This document shows, one piece after another, positions 1 through 5,478 of a stretch of DNA of 5,579 nt. The stretch is from contig CAZCGA010000250.1 of NCBI GenBank assembly GCA_964498075.1, positions 1 to 5,579 of the forward strand. Reading direction: 5' to 3'. How positions within the stretch are numbered: position 1 is the stretch's first letter; every line of letters begins with the position of its first letter. The position numbers were made by a program, and so were the translations under genes. Under the pieces are notes generated by a model, which made no database searches, had not been told where the DNA came from, and saw only the letters and a list, made by a program, of their open reading frames with translations. The DNA comes from CAZCGA01 sp964498075 (GTDB taxonomy: Bacteria > Desulfobacterota > Binatia > HRBIN30).

Positions 1-270
1 TGCGGCGACTTCTCGGCCGAGCTCGCCGACATCTCCTGCGGCGGCGTCGGCGCCAGCAACTGGACGATCACCGTGCTGCGCACGGAGAAGGGCGTGCAGG
101 TCTTCGATGCGATGGTGCGCGAAGGGTTGCTCGACGTCCGGCCGATCGAGGAGTTCGAGGCCTCGATGAAGGTCTTCCTGCGCTTGACGCGCAAGCAGCG
201 CCAACGGGTCCCGGTCCCCCCGGGCCGCACCGAAGCCTTCGTCCGCCCGCCGGGATTCGGCGGAATATAA
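1..270 (+). CDS. FrhB/FdhB-family (coenzyme F420 hydrogenase beta subunit-like) oxidoreductase, C-terminal fragment
   Basis: The reading frame is open from base 1 to the TAA at 268-270, giving the last 89 residues of a protein whose start lies outside the window. The first visible residues, CGDFSAELADISCGGVG, match the FrhB/FdhB C-terminal domain, in which a C-x-D-F motif followed by ADIS(V)GG(V)G carries one of the Fe-S cluster cysteines; an aromatic-Thr-x-x-x-x-RT-x-KG segment follows, as usual in the family. Family members are FAD- and 4Fe-4S-containing subunits that pass electrons between a flavin or F420 and a partner hydrogenase, formate dehydrogenase or heterodisulfide reductase-like enzyme. 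The tail (LTRKQRQRVP, then a Pro/Gly-rich end) looks complete. No partner subunit is visible, so substrate and cofactor cannot be assigned, and F420 use is not implied in a bacterium. The next gene starts 17 bp downstream on the same strand and may be co-transcribed. Confidence 0.8.
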   Translation, partial: CGDFSAELADISCGGVGASNWTITVLRTEKGVQVFDAMVREGLLDVRPIEEFEASMKVFLRLTRKQRQRVPVPPGRTEAFVRPPGFGGI

Positions 271-271
271 A
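266..271 (+). promoter_or_regulatory. Possible -10 element (TATAAA) upstream of the PAS-REC gene
   Basis: TATAAA overlaps the TAA stop of the preceding gene and lies in an unusually AT-rich patch for this window. It would place a transcript start about 10 bases before the ATG at 288. No -35-like hexamer lies 16-18 bp upstream (the bases there are CCGCCC), so this is weak. The same 12-base context recurs before the E2 gene at 3188-3199. Confidence 0.2.
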
Positions 272-287
272 CCAGGAATCAATCGCC

Positions 288-1394
288 ATGTCGGTCTATT
301 CAGGGGTTAGTTTCCCGTTCGCAGCGCACTACCTCGAGCAGCTGATCGAAAGCTCGCCGGACATCGTGGTCGCCGTCGACCGCGCCGGGACGATCATTTT
401 CTACAACGACGGCGCCGAGAAGAATCTCGGCTATACGGCCGCGGAGATCCTCGGGCAGAACGTGACCACCCTGTATCCGTCGCTGGAGGAAGCCCGGCGG
501 GTGATGAAAGCGATGCGCAGCGACGACTGGGGCGGCCCCGGCAACGTGAAGAACTTCGAGACCTTCTTCGTCGACCGCTGGGGGCAGCAGCTGCCCGTGG
601 CGATCTCGGGCTCTATCCTCTGCGACGACGCCGGTCTGGAGATCGGCTCCATCGGCTTTGCCAAGGACATCCGCGAAATCCGCCGCAAGGACCGTCTGGC
701 AACGCTCGGCGAAGTCGCGGTGGCCGTGTGTCACGAGATCAACAACCCGCTCGAAGTGATCCTCAACCAGACAGAGCTGCTGGCACACTTCGTCCGCGAC
801 GTCGCCTCCGATGAGCGCGCCGTGGTAGAGGACGAGCGCATCGAGGCAGTGCGGCGCGAGGTGAACAAGATCCAGCAGATCATCAACCGCCTCGTCGCGC
901 TGGCACAGGGCGCCGAGTACGGAACGCGCGAGTACCACGGCGGGACGCAAATGACCGACCTCGGACCGCGCGCCGACACGCGCCCGCGGGGCCGGCTCGA
1001 AGGCCTGCGCATCCTGGTCGTCGACGACGACCTCGGCGTCTGCCAGTCGGTGCGCGACCTGCTCGCGGAAGAAGGCTGCGACGTCCTCATGGCCAACGGC
1101 GGTATCGAGGCGCTCAAGATCCTCGAGAACACACAGGTGGACTGTGTGGTCAGCGACGTGGTGATGCCGGATCTGGACGGGTACGATCTCTTCATGGAGG
1201 TGAAGCGGCGCGGCAATACCCCGGTGCTGCTGATGACCGGCTACTACTACGATCGCGACCACGTCATCAAACGCAGCCGACTCGAAGGGCTCGAAGGCGT
1301 GCTATTCAAGAAGCCGGTCGATCCGGAACGGCTCAAGGCCTTGATCCGCCAGCTGTGCCACCCCGCGGCGGACGGGGACGCGGCGTCGGCGTAG
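288..1394 (+). CDS. PAS - histidine-phosphoacceptor (HisKA) - receiver protein lacking a kinase ATPase domain
   Basis: A 368-residue soluble two-component signalling protein. A PAS sensor domain spans about residues 13-130 (SSPDIVVAVDRAGTIIFYND, then the GYTAAEILG helix). A dimerisation/phosphoacceptor segment at about 133-208 holds the H-box CHEINNP with phosphoacceptor His149. A receiver domain spans about 238-357: acidic pocket D246/D247, phosphoacceptor D290 in VVSDVVMPDLDGYD, switch Thr317 and Lys342 in FKKP. Residues 209-237 are a short polar linker, and no N, G1 or G2 box of a HATPase_c domain is present. The protein therefore cannot phosphorylate itself by the normal route. It probably acts as a phosphorelay intermediate or as a partner of another kinase (inference). 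No output or membrane segment is visible. The ATG at 288 follows AGGA at 274-277 with 10 bases between. The 3' end overlaps the convergent gspC-like gene. Confidence 0.88.
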   Translation: MSVYSGVSFPFAAHYLEQLIESSPDIVVAVDRAGTIIFYNDGAEKNLGYTAAEILGQNVTTLYPSLEEARRVMKAMRSDDWGGPGNVKNFETFFVDRWGQQLPVAISGSILCDDAGLEIGSIGFAKDIREIRRKDRLATLGEVAVAVCHEINNPLEVILNQTELLAHFVRDVASDERAVVEDERIEAVRREVNKIQQIINRLVALAQGAEYGTREYHGGTQMTDLGPRADTRPRGRLEGLRILVVDDDLGVCQSVRDLLAEEGCDVLMANGGIEALKILENTQVDCVVSDVVMPDLDGYDLFMEVKRRGNTPVLLMTGYYYDRDHVIKRSRLEGLEGVLFKKPVDPERLKALIRQLCHPAADGDAASA

Positions 1395-1818
1395 AGGCCC
1401 GCCGCACCGGGCCGCGCGTCGGGGTCGGCGTCCGGGTTGCCGCCGGTGCCACCCACAGCTCGAATTTCCCCGTGTCGCCTTGCACGACCACGCGCTCGGC
1501 TTCGATGCGAATGAGCCGGCCGAGTCCCGACACCTCATCGTTGAGACGGTACAGCGCGGTCGCCCCGTCGGGCGCTTCGACCACCGCGAACGAATCCGGC
1601 TCACCCACCGCCGTGCCTGCCAAGCGGTACCCCGGTGGCGGGCGCGCCGGCGCGGGCGACACCGCGCCGCTTGCGGCCGCCGCCGGCGTTGGCGTCGCGA
1701 CCGCGGGGCGCGACGGGGCCGCGGAGCCGACGAGACGGGTCCACAGCCACAGTCCGGACGCCAGGGTGAACAGAATCAGCAAGAGAATGATCAGCAGACC
1801 GAGGCGCTGCGACGGCAT
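1333..1818 (-). CDS. GspC-like type II secretion system protein (short, HR domain only)
   Basis: From the ATG at 1818 this is a 161-residue bitopic inner-membrane protein: a short cytoplasmic N-terminus, one hydrophobic segment at about 6-28 (LGLLIILLLILF and following), a Pro/Ala/Thr-rich linker (about 32-63), a compact domain at about 64-124, and a second Pro/Thr/Arg-rich tail. The domain runs YRLAGTAVG...SFAVVE...ALYRLNDEV...IRIEAERVVVQGDTGKFEL, the pattern of the GspC homology region that contacts the secretin GspD in the periplasm. GspC proteins are usually longer and end in a PDZ or coiled-coil domain, absent here. No other gsp gene is visible. The start is chosen from GGGAG (complement of 1824-1828), 5 bases from this ATG; an adjacent ATG at 1821 is only 2 bases away and an in-frame TTG at 1863 has weaker support. 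The last 62 bp run antisense to the PAS-REC gene. Family assignment is by pattern recognition only. Confidence 0.68.
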   Translation of the reverse strand: MPSQRLGLLIILLLILFTLASGLWLWTRLVGSAAPSRPAVATPTPAAAASGAVSPAPARPPPGYRLAGTAVGEPDSFAVVEAPDGATALYRLNDEVSGLGRLIRIEAERVVVQGDTGKFELWVAPAATRTPTPTRGPVRRASTPTPRPRPPRGGTAGGSRP

Positions 1819-1823
1819 CATCG

Positions 1824-1828
1824 CTCCC
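1824..1828 (-). promoter_or_regulatory. Ribosome binding site deciding the gspC-like start
   Basis: GGGAG on the minus strand lies 5 bases before the ATG at 1818 and only 2 bases before the ATG at 1821, favouring the second of the two tandem ATGs. Confidence 0.5.
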
Positions 1829-1854
1829 GCACCACGAATGGGTTCGCGCAACGG

Positions 1855-1883
1855 TTGCCGCAATCGCCGGCAGACGATAGAAG
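1855..1883 (+). promoter_or_regulatory. Candidate sigma70-type promoter for the vanZ-like gene
   Basis: TTGCCG at 1855-1860 and TAGAAG at 1878-1883 each match four of six consensus positions and are separated by exactly 17 bp. They lie in the 138-bp gap between the divergent gspC-like and vanZ-like genes, and would give a leader of roughly 65 bases. I see no other clear motif in this gap. Such matches arise by chance, so this is only a candidate. Confidence 0.25.
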
Positions 1884-1942
1884 CAGTGCAGCACCAGGAT
1901 GAGCTGGATTGCGCGTCATGGATTCCAAGTTCGAAACCGTCC

Positions 1943-1949
1943 AGAAGGG
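1943..1949 (+). promoter_or_regulatory. Ribosome binding site deciding the vanZ-like start
   Basis: AGAAGGG lies 7 bases before the ATG at 1957. The in-frame upstream alternatives, TTG at 1909 and ATG at 1918, have no purine-rich site at usable spacing (the nearest, AGGAT, ends about 18 bases before 1918). Confidence 0.6.
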
Positions 1950-1956
1950 TCGAGCG

Positions 1957-2466
1957 ATGACCGCGCCGCGCGGGTACGCGCCGCTGGCGACGGCGCCCGA
2001 GTCGCCGCCGTCGGTGTGGCAGCTGTTGTCATACTGGGGCGTCGTCGTCGCCTGGATGGCCGCCATCTCACTCCTCTCGACCGAGCCCTTCTCTGCGGAC
2101 AACACGAACCGCTACCTGGACCCGGTGCTGCGCTTTTTCTTCCCACACCTCAGCGCCCCAGCCTTCACCTTGGCCCACTCCATCATCCGGAAGACGGCGC
2201 ACTTCGCGGAGTTCTTCGTGCTCGGGGTGCTGACCTTCTGGGCCTGTCGTCGCGGGCGCTGGCCACGCTGGCGCGCCACCTGGATGCTCCAGGCGCTTGC
2301 CCTGGCGGTGCTGTACGGGCTCACCGACGAGATCCATCAGGCGTTCGTCCCGAATCGCACCTTCGCGCTCGCCGATAGCAGCATCGATTCGCTGGGCGCA
2401 GTGGTCAGCCAGCTTTTCATCTACCTCCGTCACGTTGCGCGCCGTCGCGTCGCGCTCCTGGGCTGA
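1957..2466 (+). CDS. VanZ-family integral membrane protein
   Basis: A 169-residue protein with about four predicted membrane segments (approximately residues 22-41, 82-98, 108-125 and 144-157), the usual VanZ-like size and topology. It carries the family signature in order: RKTAHFAEFFVLG at 78-90, YGLTDEIHQAFVPNR at 120-134, and a final D-x-x-x-D-S-x-GA at 140-148. VanZ takes its name from the accessory protein of the VanA glycopeptide-resistance cluster, where it gives low-level teicoplanin resistance. Most homologues, including this one, sit outside any resistance cluster and have no established biochemical role, so no resistance function should be inferred. The start at 1957 is set by the ribosome binding site at 1943-1949; ATG 1918 or TTG 1909 would add a polar extension without known homology. 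It is the first gene of the + strand run leading to rnhB (57 bp away) and the E2 gene. Confidence 0.85.
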   Translation: MTAPRGYAPLATAPESPPSVWQLLSYWGVVVAWMAAISLLSTEPFSADNTNRYLDPVLRFFFPHLSAPAFTLAHSIIRKTAHFAEFFVLGVLTFWACRRGRWPRWRATWMLQALALAVLYGLTDEIHQAFVPNRTFALADSSIDSLGAVVSQLFIYLRHVARRRVALLG

Positions 2467-2523
2467 GGAATAGAGCACAGAGCCCAGAACGCAGACAACA
2501 CGCGGGCGCAAGAAAGTCCGAGC

Positions 2524-3177
2524 ATGGTGGGGAAGCGGCAGCGGCGGCAGGCGGCACGGATGGGTGTCCTACTGCGGATGGAGCGCAGCTTGTGGCGCAG
2601 CGGCCTGACGCGGGTGGCCGGCGTCGACGAGGTCGGGGTCGGGCCGTTGGCCGGTCCGGTGCTGGCGGCGGCGGTCATCATGCCGGCGGACAGCGGGCTG
2701 CGCGGCGTCGACGACTCGAAGCGCTTGACGCGGGAGTTGCGCGAGGAGCTGGCGGTGCAGATCCACGCCTGCGCGTTGGGCGTCGGCATCGGCATCGTCG
2801 ACGTCGAGGACATCGACCGGCTCAACATCTATCGGGCGGCGATCGAGGCCATGCGGCGCGCCGTGCTGGCCCTGCCGGCCGCACCCGAGCACGTACTGGT
2901 CGATGCCCGCCAGATTCCGGGCATCGCCGTCCCGCAGACGCCCCTGATCGACGGCGACGCGCGCAGCTACTGCATCGCCGCAGCATCGATCGTCGCCAAG
3001 GTCGAGCGCGATCGGCTGATGCGCGCGCTCGCCGAGCACTACCCGCAGTACGGCTTCGGCGAAAACATGGGCTATGGGACACCGCGACACCTGGCCGCCC
3101 TCGAGCGTCACGGCCCCTGCCCGATCCACCGGCGCTCGTTCGCCCCGGTTCGCGAGCCGCGCCTGCCGGGGCTGTAG
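2524..3177 (+). CDS. rnhB: Ribonuclease HII
   Basis: Ribonuclease HII cuts the RNA strand of RNA-DNA hybrids and nicks 5' of single ribonucleotides in duplex DNA, starting ribonucleotide excision repair. The 217 residues match family length. The metal-binding carboxylates are present: D35 and E36 in GVDEVGVGPLAGPV, D127 in VLVDA, and D145 in DGDARSYCIAAASIVAK. DDSK (63-66), the GYGT tyrosine (Y184) and the C-terminal GPCPIHRRSFAPV are also family signatures. Three normally basic motif positions differ: the Arg of the GRG motif is Val39, the Lys of the KGD motif is Asp143, and the Lys of KGYGT is Met182. GRG reads the RNA-DNA junction in known family structures, so substrate preference may be altered (inference). 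The start is uncertain: ATG 2524 has only a weak AAGAAAG upstream, while ATG 2560 would still keep the whole domain. The gene lies 40 bp before the E2 gene. Confidence 0.93.
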   Translation: MVGKRQRRQAARMGVLLRMERSLWRSGLTRVAGVDEVGVGPLAGPVLAAAVIMPADSGLRGVDDSKRLTRELREELAVQIHACALGVGIGIVDVEDIDRLNIYRAAIEAMRRAVLALPAAPEHVLVDARQIPGIAVPQTPLIDGDARSYCIAAASIVAKVERDRLMRALAEHYPQYGFGENMGYGTPRHLAALERHGPCPIHRRSFAPVREPRLPGL

Positions 3178-3188
3178 GTGCATCCGGA

Positions 3189-3194
3189 TATAAT
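3189..3194 (+). promoter_or_regulatory. Possible -10 element (perfect TATAAT) upstream of the E2 gene
   Basis: A perfect TATAAT lies in the 40-bp gap between rnhB and the E2 gene. It would place a transcript start about 16 bases before the ATG at 3218. No TTGACA-like hexamer sits 16-18 bp upstream and there is no extended -10 TGn, so the E2 gene may have its own promoter, but the evidence is one hexamer in GC-rich DNA. Confidence 0.35.
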
Positions 3195-3204
3195 CCAGGT
3201 TGGT

Positions 3205-3209
3205 GGAGG
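3205..3209 (+). promoter_or_regulatory. Ribosome binding site deciding the E2 start
   Basis: GGAGG lies 8 bases before the ATG at 3218. The in-frame TTG at 3200 lies upstream of this site and would place it inside the coding region; the protein from 3218 (MPIEITMPKLSDTM) begins exactly where lipoyl domains normally begin. Confidence 0.75.
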
Positions 3210-3217
3210 CCGCACAG

Positions 3218-4351
3218 ATGCCGATCGAGATCACCATGCCGAAGCTCAGCGATACGATGGAAGAAGGCACCATCCTGCGGTGGTTCAAGCACGAGGGTGA
3301 GCATGTCGAGCAGGGCGAGGCGCTCGCCGAGGTCGAGACCGACAAGGCCGACATGGAGCTCGAGGCCGCGAACAGCGGCACGGTCCGCGAGATCCGCATC
3401 AAGGAAGGCCAGTCCGCAGCGGTCGGCGCCGTCATCGCCGTGCTGGACGGTGGAGCCGGCGCCGAGCCGTCAGCACCGCGGGCATCCGCAGCGAAACCAG
3501 CGGAGCGGGTTTCGGCTGCGACCAGCACTCCGCGGCCCGCGGCAGTGCCACCTCCACCGCGTGCCGCCAAACCAGCGGCGGCGCCACCACCGCCGCCGGC
3601 AGCCGCGCCCAAGCCCGTCCGCATGGCTCCGCCCACGGCCGCCGCACCGCTAGCGATTTCGCGCGGCCGCCAGGAGTTGTCCAAGCTGCGCCTGACCGTG
3701 GCGAAGCAGATGGTCGCCTCGAAGCGCGAGACGCCTCACTTCTACGTCACCAGCGAGATCGACATGTCGGAAGTGGCGCGCCTGCGTGCCGCGCTCGCCA
3801 CCAGCGGCGCCATCCCGGAGCGTCTCACCTTCACTCACTTCCTCATTCGGGCGCTGGCGGTGACGCTGCCGCGCCACCCGCGCGTCAACGCCTCATGGTC
3901 CGACGGCGCCATCATCTATCACGACGACGTCAACCTCGCGGTTGCCGTCGCCGTCGAGGATGGGCTGCTCGCGCCCGTCATCCGCGGCTGTCAGAACCTC
4001 ACCCTGCGCGCCATCGCACGCGCGACGGCCGATCTGGTGGAGAAGGCGCAAGCCGGACGCTTCAGCGGCGACGAGCTGAGCGGGGCGACGTTCACGCTAT
4101 CGAACATGGGTATGCTCGACATCGAGGAGTTCAGCGCCGTCATCACGCCGCCGCAGGCAGCGATCCTCGCCGTCGGGGCGATCAAGGAGCGGCCGGTGGT
4201 CCGCAACGGCCAGCTCGCCGTTGCCAAGACGATGCGCGCGACCTTGTCCGTGGATCATCGCGTGCTCAACGGCATCGAGGCCGGGCGGTTCCTGGAAGAG
4301 CTGAAGGCCACGCTCGAGAACCCCGTCGGAGTGGTCATCGCGCCGGAGTGA
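3218..4351 (+). CDS. pdhC: 2-oxoacid dehydrogenase E2 component (dihydrolipoamide acyltransferase), no visible E1/E3-binding domain
   Basis: E2 forms the core of pyruvate-type dehydrogenase complexes: a swinging lipoyl arm takes the acyl group from E1 and the C-terminal domain transfers it to CoA. The 377-residue protein has one lipoyl domain (1-77) with lipoyl Lys43 in ETDKADMELEA. A long Ala/Pro-rich linker (about 79-145) follows, then the acyltransferase domain (about 150-375) with FTLSNMGM, the PPQAAILAVG segment and the active-site stretch SVDHRVLNG. Two things are odd. The peripheral subunit-binding domain that normally sits between linker and catalytic domain is not recognisable. The catalytic HxxxDG motif reads H347-RVL-N351-G, with Asn for Asp. 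H347 is kept. No E1, E3 or lipoate gene is adjacent. The substrate (pyruvate, branched-chain oxoacid, acetoin) cannot be fixed; pdhC is the closest label. The end overlaps the convergent HAD gene by 17 bp. Confidence 0.9.
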   Translation: MPIEITMPKLSDTMEEGTILRWFKHEGEHVEQGEALAEVETDKADMELEAANSGTVREIRIKEGQSAAVGAVIAVLDGGAGAEPSAPRASAAKPAERVSAATSTPRPAAVPPPPRAAKPAAAPPPPPAAAPKPVRMAPPTAAAPLAISRGRQELSKLRLTVAKQMVASKRETPHFYVTSEIDMSEVARLRAALATSGAIPERLTFTHFLIRALAVTLPRHPRVNASWSDGAIIYHDDVNLAVAVAVEDGLLAPVIRGCQNLTLRAIARATADLVEKAQAGRFSGDELSGATFTLSNMGMLDIEEFSAVITPPQAAILAVGAIKERPVVRNGQLAVAKTMRATLSVDHRVLNGIEAGRFLEELKATLENPVGVVIAPE

Positions 4352-4991
4352 TCTCTCCGGGTCGCAGCGCCTTCAACTCGACGAGGAGCTGCCACAGCGC
4401 GTCGCAGCGCGACGCGTGGTACTGATGCGCACACATCCCGACCTCTCGTGCGGCGGCGACGAAATGCGGCATGTCGTCGATGAAGAGGCACTCCTGCACG
4501 GTGACCTGCAAGCGCTCCGCCGCCAAACGAAAGACCGCCGGGTCCGGCTTCGCCAGACCCACGTCGGCCGAGCAGATCACGTCGTCGAACAGTGCCGCAA
4601 CTCCAGCCGCGCGCAGGCGATCGAGGCCGCCGGCTCCGATGTTCGACAGCAAGCCGAGCCGGACGCGGCCGCGGAGGCGTTGCAGGAGCTCACGCATCTC
4701 CGGCTCGATTGCCGGGACCGCGGCCTGTAAGCGTTCCCACTCCGACAGCGCACCCTCAGCCGCGGAGGAGCCGACGTGCTCTGCCAGAGCACGCACAACT
4801 GCCGCACGATAACCGGCGCTGTCGAGACGTCCCGTGCGGGAGATCACGTACTCTGGAATGTCATGAAACGCGGCCCAGAACGCACCCGGCGGCAACCCCC
4901 GCTGGATACCGAACGCGTCGAACTCGGCGATGTCTTCGCGACGAATGACCCCGCCGTAGTCGAAGATGACCGCTCGGACCGTCGGCTGCAC
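4335..4991 (-). CDS. HAD-superfamily hydrolase (HAD-IA, YihX-like phosphatase type)
   Basis: A 218-residue soluble hydrolase with all four HAD motifs: motif I VIFDYGGVI with nucleophile Asp11, motif II LLSN (Ser116), motif III GLAKPDP (Lys148) and motif IV FIDDMPHFV (Asp172/Asp173). The alpha-helical cap between motifs I and II (about 18-95) is of the C1 type. The residue two after the nucleophile is Gly rather than the usual Asp, as in the D-x-G-x-V branch that includes the sugar-phosphatase YihX; the substrate here is unknown, and a dehalogenase is less likely. The GTG at 4991 is chosen because homology begins at once (VRAVIFDYGG) and it falls 8 bp after the GNAT stop. A TTG at 5003 that overlaps the GNAT TGA is the alternative. 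Farther upstream the frame is open but Arg-rich and antisense-like, so it is not coding. It is the last gene of the - strand operon and converges on the E2 gene. Confidence 0.85.
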   Translation of the reverse strand: MQPTVRAVIFDYGGVIRREDIAEFDAFGIQRGLPPGAFWAAFHDIPEYVISRTGRLDSAGYRAAVVRALAEHVGSSAAEGALSEWERLQAAVPAIEPEMRELLQRLRGRVRLGLLSNIGAGGLDRLRAAGVAALFDDVICSADVGLAKPDPAVFRLAAERLQVTVQECLFIDDMPHFVAAAREVGMCAHQYHASRCDALWQLLVELKALRPGEITPAR

Positions 4992-4999
4992 GGATCGGC

Positions 5000-5473
5000 T
5001 CAACGTCGCCGTTTGAGGCGACGAACCCAACGTTGGCGGTCGAGCGGCTGAAAGCCTTCTCGGGCATACAGGCGTGTCGCGGCGCGATGTCCGGCGTCGA
5101 CTTCGAGATCGACGGCGACGGCGCCGCTCTCGGCGGCGAACGCACAGGCCGCGGTGAGCAGTCGACGCCCAATGCCGCCGTCGCGATGCTCCGGCTCCAC
5201 GTACAGCTCTTCCAACCACGCCGACCGTCCCCCGTGTTCCAGCGGCCAGATGAACGACAGCGCGGCGACGCCGACAACCTTGCCCACGAGTGTGGCGACG
5301 AGCAGCTGCCCGTGCCGCGGACGGCTCAGCACCCCCTCAACCGCACGGGCAATTTGCGGCGCACGCATCGCGATGTGGTGCTCGCGGAACTGCGCTGCCA
5401 GCAGCGCGGTGACCGCGTCGCGGTCGGTAGGCCTCGCCTTCCGGATCTGCAGCGGCAAGACGGCGCGCGCCAT
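5000..5473 (-). CDS. GNAT-family N-acetyltransferase
   Basis: A 157-residue single-domain acetyltransferase that would transfer an acetyl group from acetyl-CoA to an amine. It starts with the typical LQIRKARPTDRDAV strand-helix. The CoA-binding motif A is LEELYVEPEHRDGGIGRRLL (87-106), in which R97-x-x-G100-x-G102 fits the (R/Q)xxGx(G/A) loop. Motif B is AATRLYAREGFQP (131-143), with the usual Tyr near the C-terminus. The length is normal. The protein ends in a basic tail, RRLKRRR, whose codons form a perfect inverted repeat at 5004-5023. The acceptor cannot be predicted. The ATG at 5473 has only a distant GGAG about 12 bases upstream, which suggests translational coupling to the gene ending 5 bp before it. 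The HAD gene follows 8 bp downstream, so the two are almost certainly co-transcribed; a shared pathway is inference. Confidence 0.87.
   Translation of the reverse strand: MARAVLPLQIRKARPTDRDAVTALLAAQFREHHIAMRAPQIARAVEGVLSRPRHGQLLVATLVGKVVGVAALSFIWPLEHGGRSAWLEELYVEPEHRDGGIGRRLLTAACAFAAESGAVAVDLEVDAGHRAATRLYAREGFQPLDRQRWVRRLKRRR
5004..5023 (-). repeat. Perfect inverted repeat (7-bp stem, 6-base loop) at the GNAT/HAD junction
   Basis: CGTCGCC and GGCGACG flank the loop GTTTGA. The repeat lies within the last codons of the GNAT gene, just before its stop and about 12 bases before the HAD start. No T-run follows on the minus strand, so it is not a standard intrinsic terminator. It may simply reflect the Arg/Lys-rich tail codons. 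Confidence 0.4.
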
Positions 5474-5478
5474 GAGGA

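Noticed and set aside
300..1262. Long open frame on the minus strand (about 320 residues) opposite the PAS-REC gene
   Set aside because: It mirrors the codon structure of the clearly homologous + strand gene, is His/Val/Asp-rich and has no recognisable domain. Long antisense frames are expected in GC-rich DNA.
1355..1960. + strand frame of about 201 residues over the gspC-like gene
   Set aside because: No membrane segment or domain pattern. The minus strand here shows a signal-anchor, a folded domain and a good ribosome binding site.
1957..2466. Glycopeptide resistance locus
   Set aside because: Only a VanZ-family protein is present, with no vanA, vanH, vanX or vanRS homologue nearby; VanZ-like proteins are widespread outside resistance clusters.
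2467..2523. Terminator or small RNA in the vanZ-rnhB gap
   Set aside because: The 57 bases show no inverted repeat, T-run or clear promoter.
2592..3653. + strand frame of about 353 residues overlapping rnhB and the E2 gene in another frame
   Set aside because: Extremely Arg-rich composition, typical of an out-of-frame reading of GC-rich codons, and it crosses two genes with solid homology.
3440..3660. GC-rich repeats in the E2 gene as a tandem repeat or recombination site
   Set aside because: They encode the flexible Ala/Pro linker typical of E2 proteins and have no regular unit.
2569..3684. Long minus-strand frame (about 371 residues) opposite rnhB and the start of the E2 gene
   Set aside because: It spans two unrelated genes and their gap, and is rich in Ala, Gly and Arg. 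Both + strand genes have firm family motifs.
4335..4351. Intrinsic terminator between the convergent E2 and HAD genes
   Set aside because: The genes overlap by 17 bp and I see no stem followed by a T-run on either strand here.
4992..5219. N-terminal extension of the HAD gene inside the GNAT gene
   Set aside because: The extension is an Arg/Ser/Pro-rich out-of-frame reading of GNAT codons; HAD homology starts at 4991.
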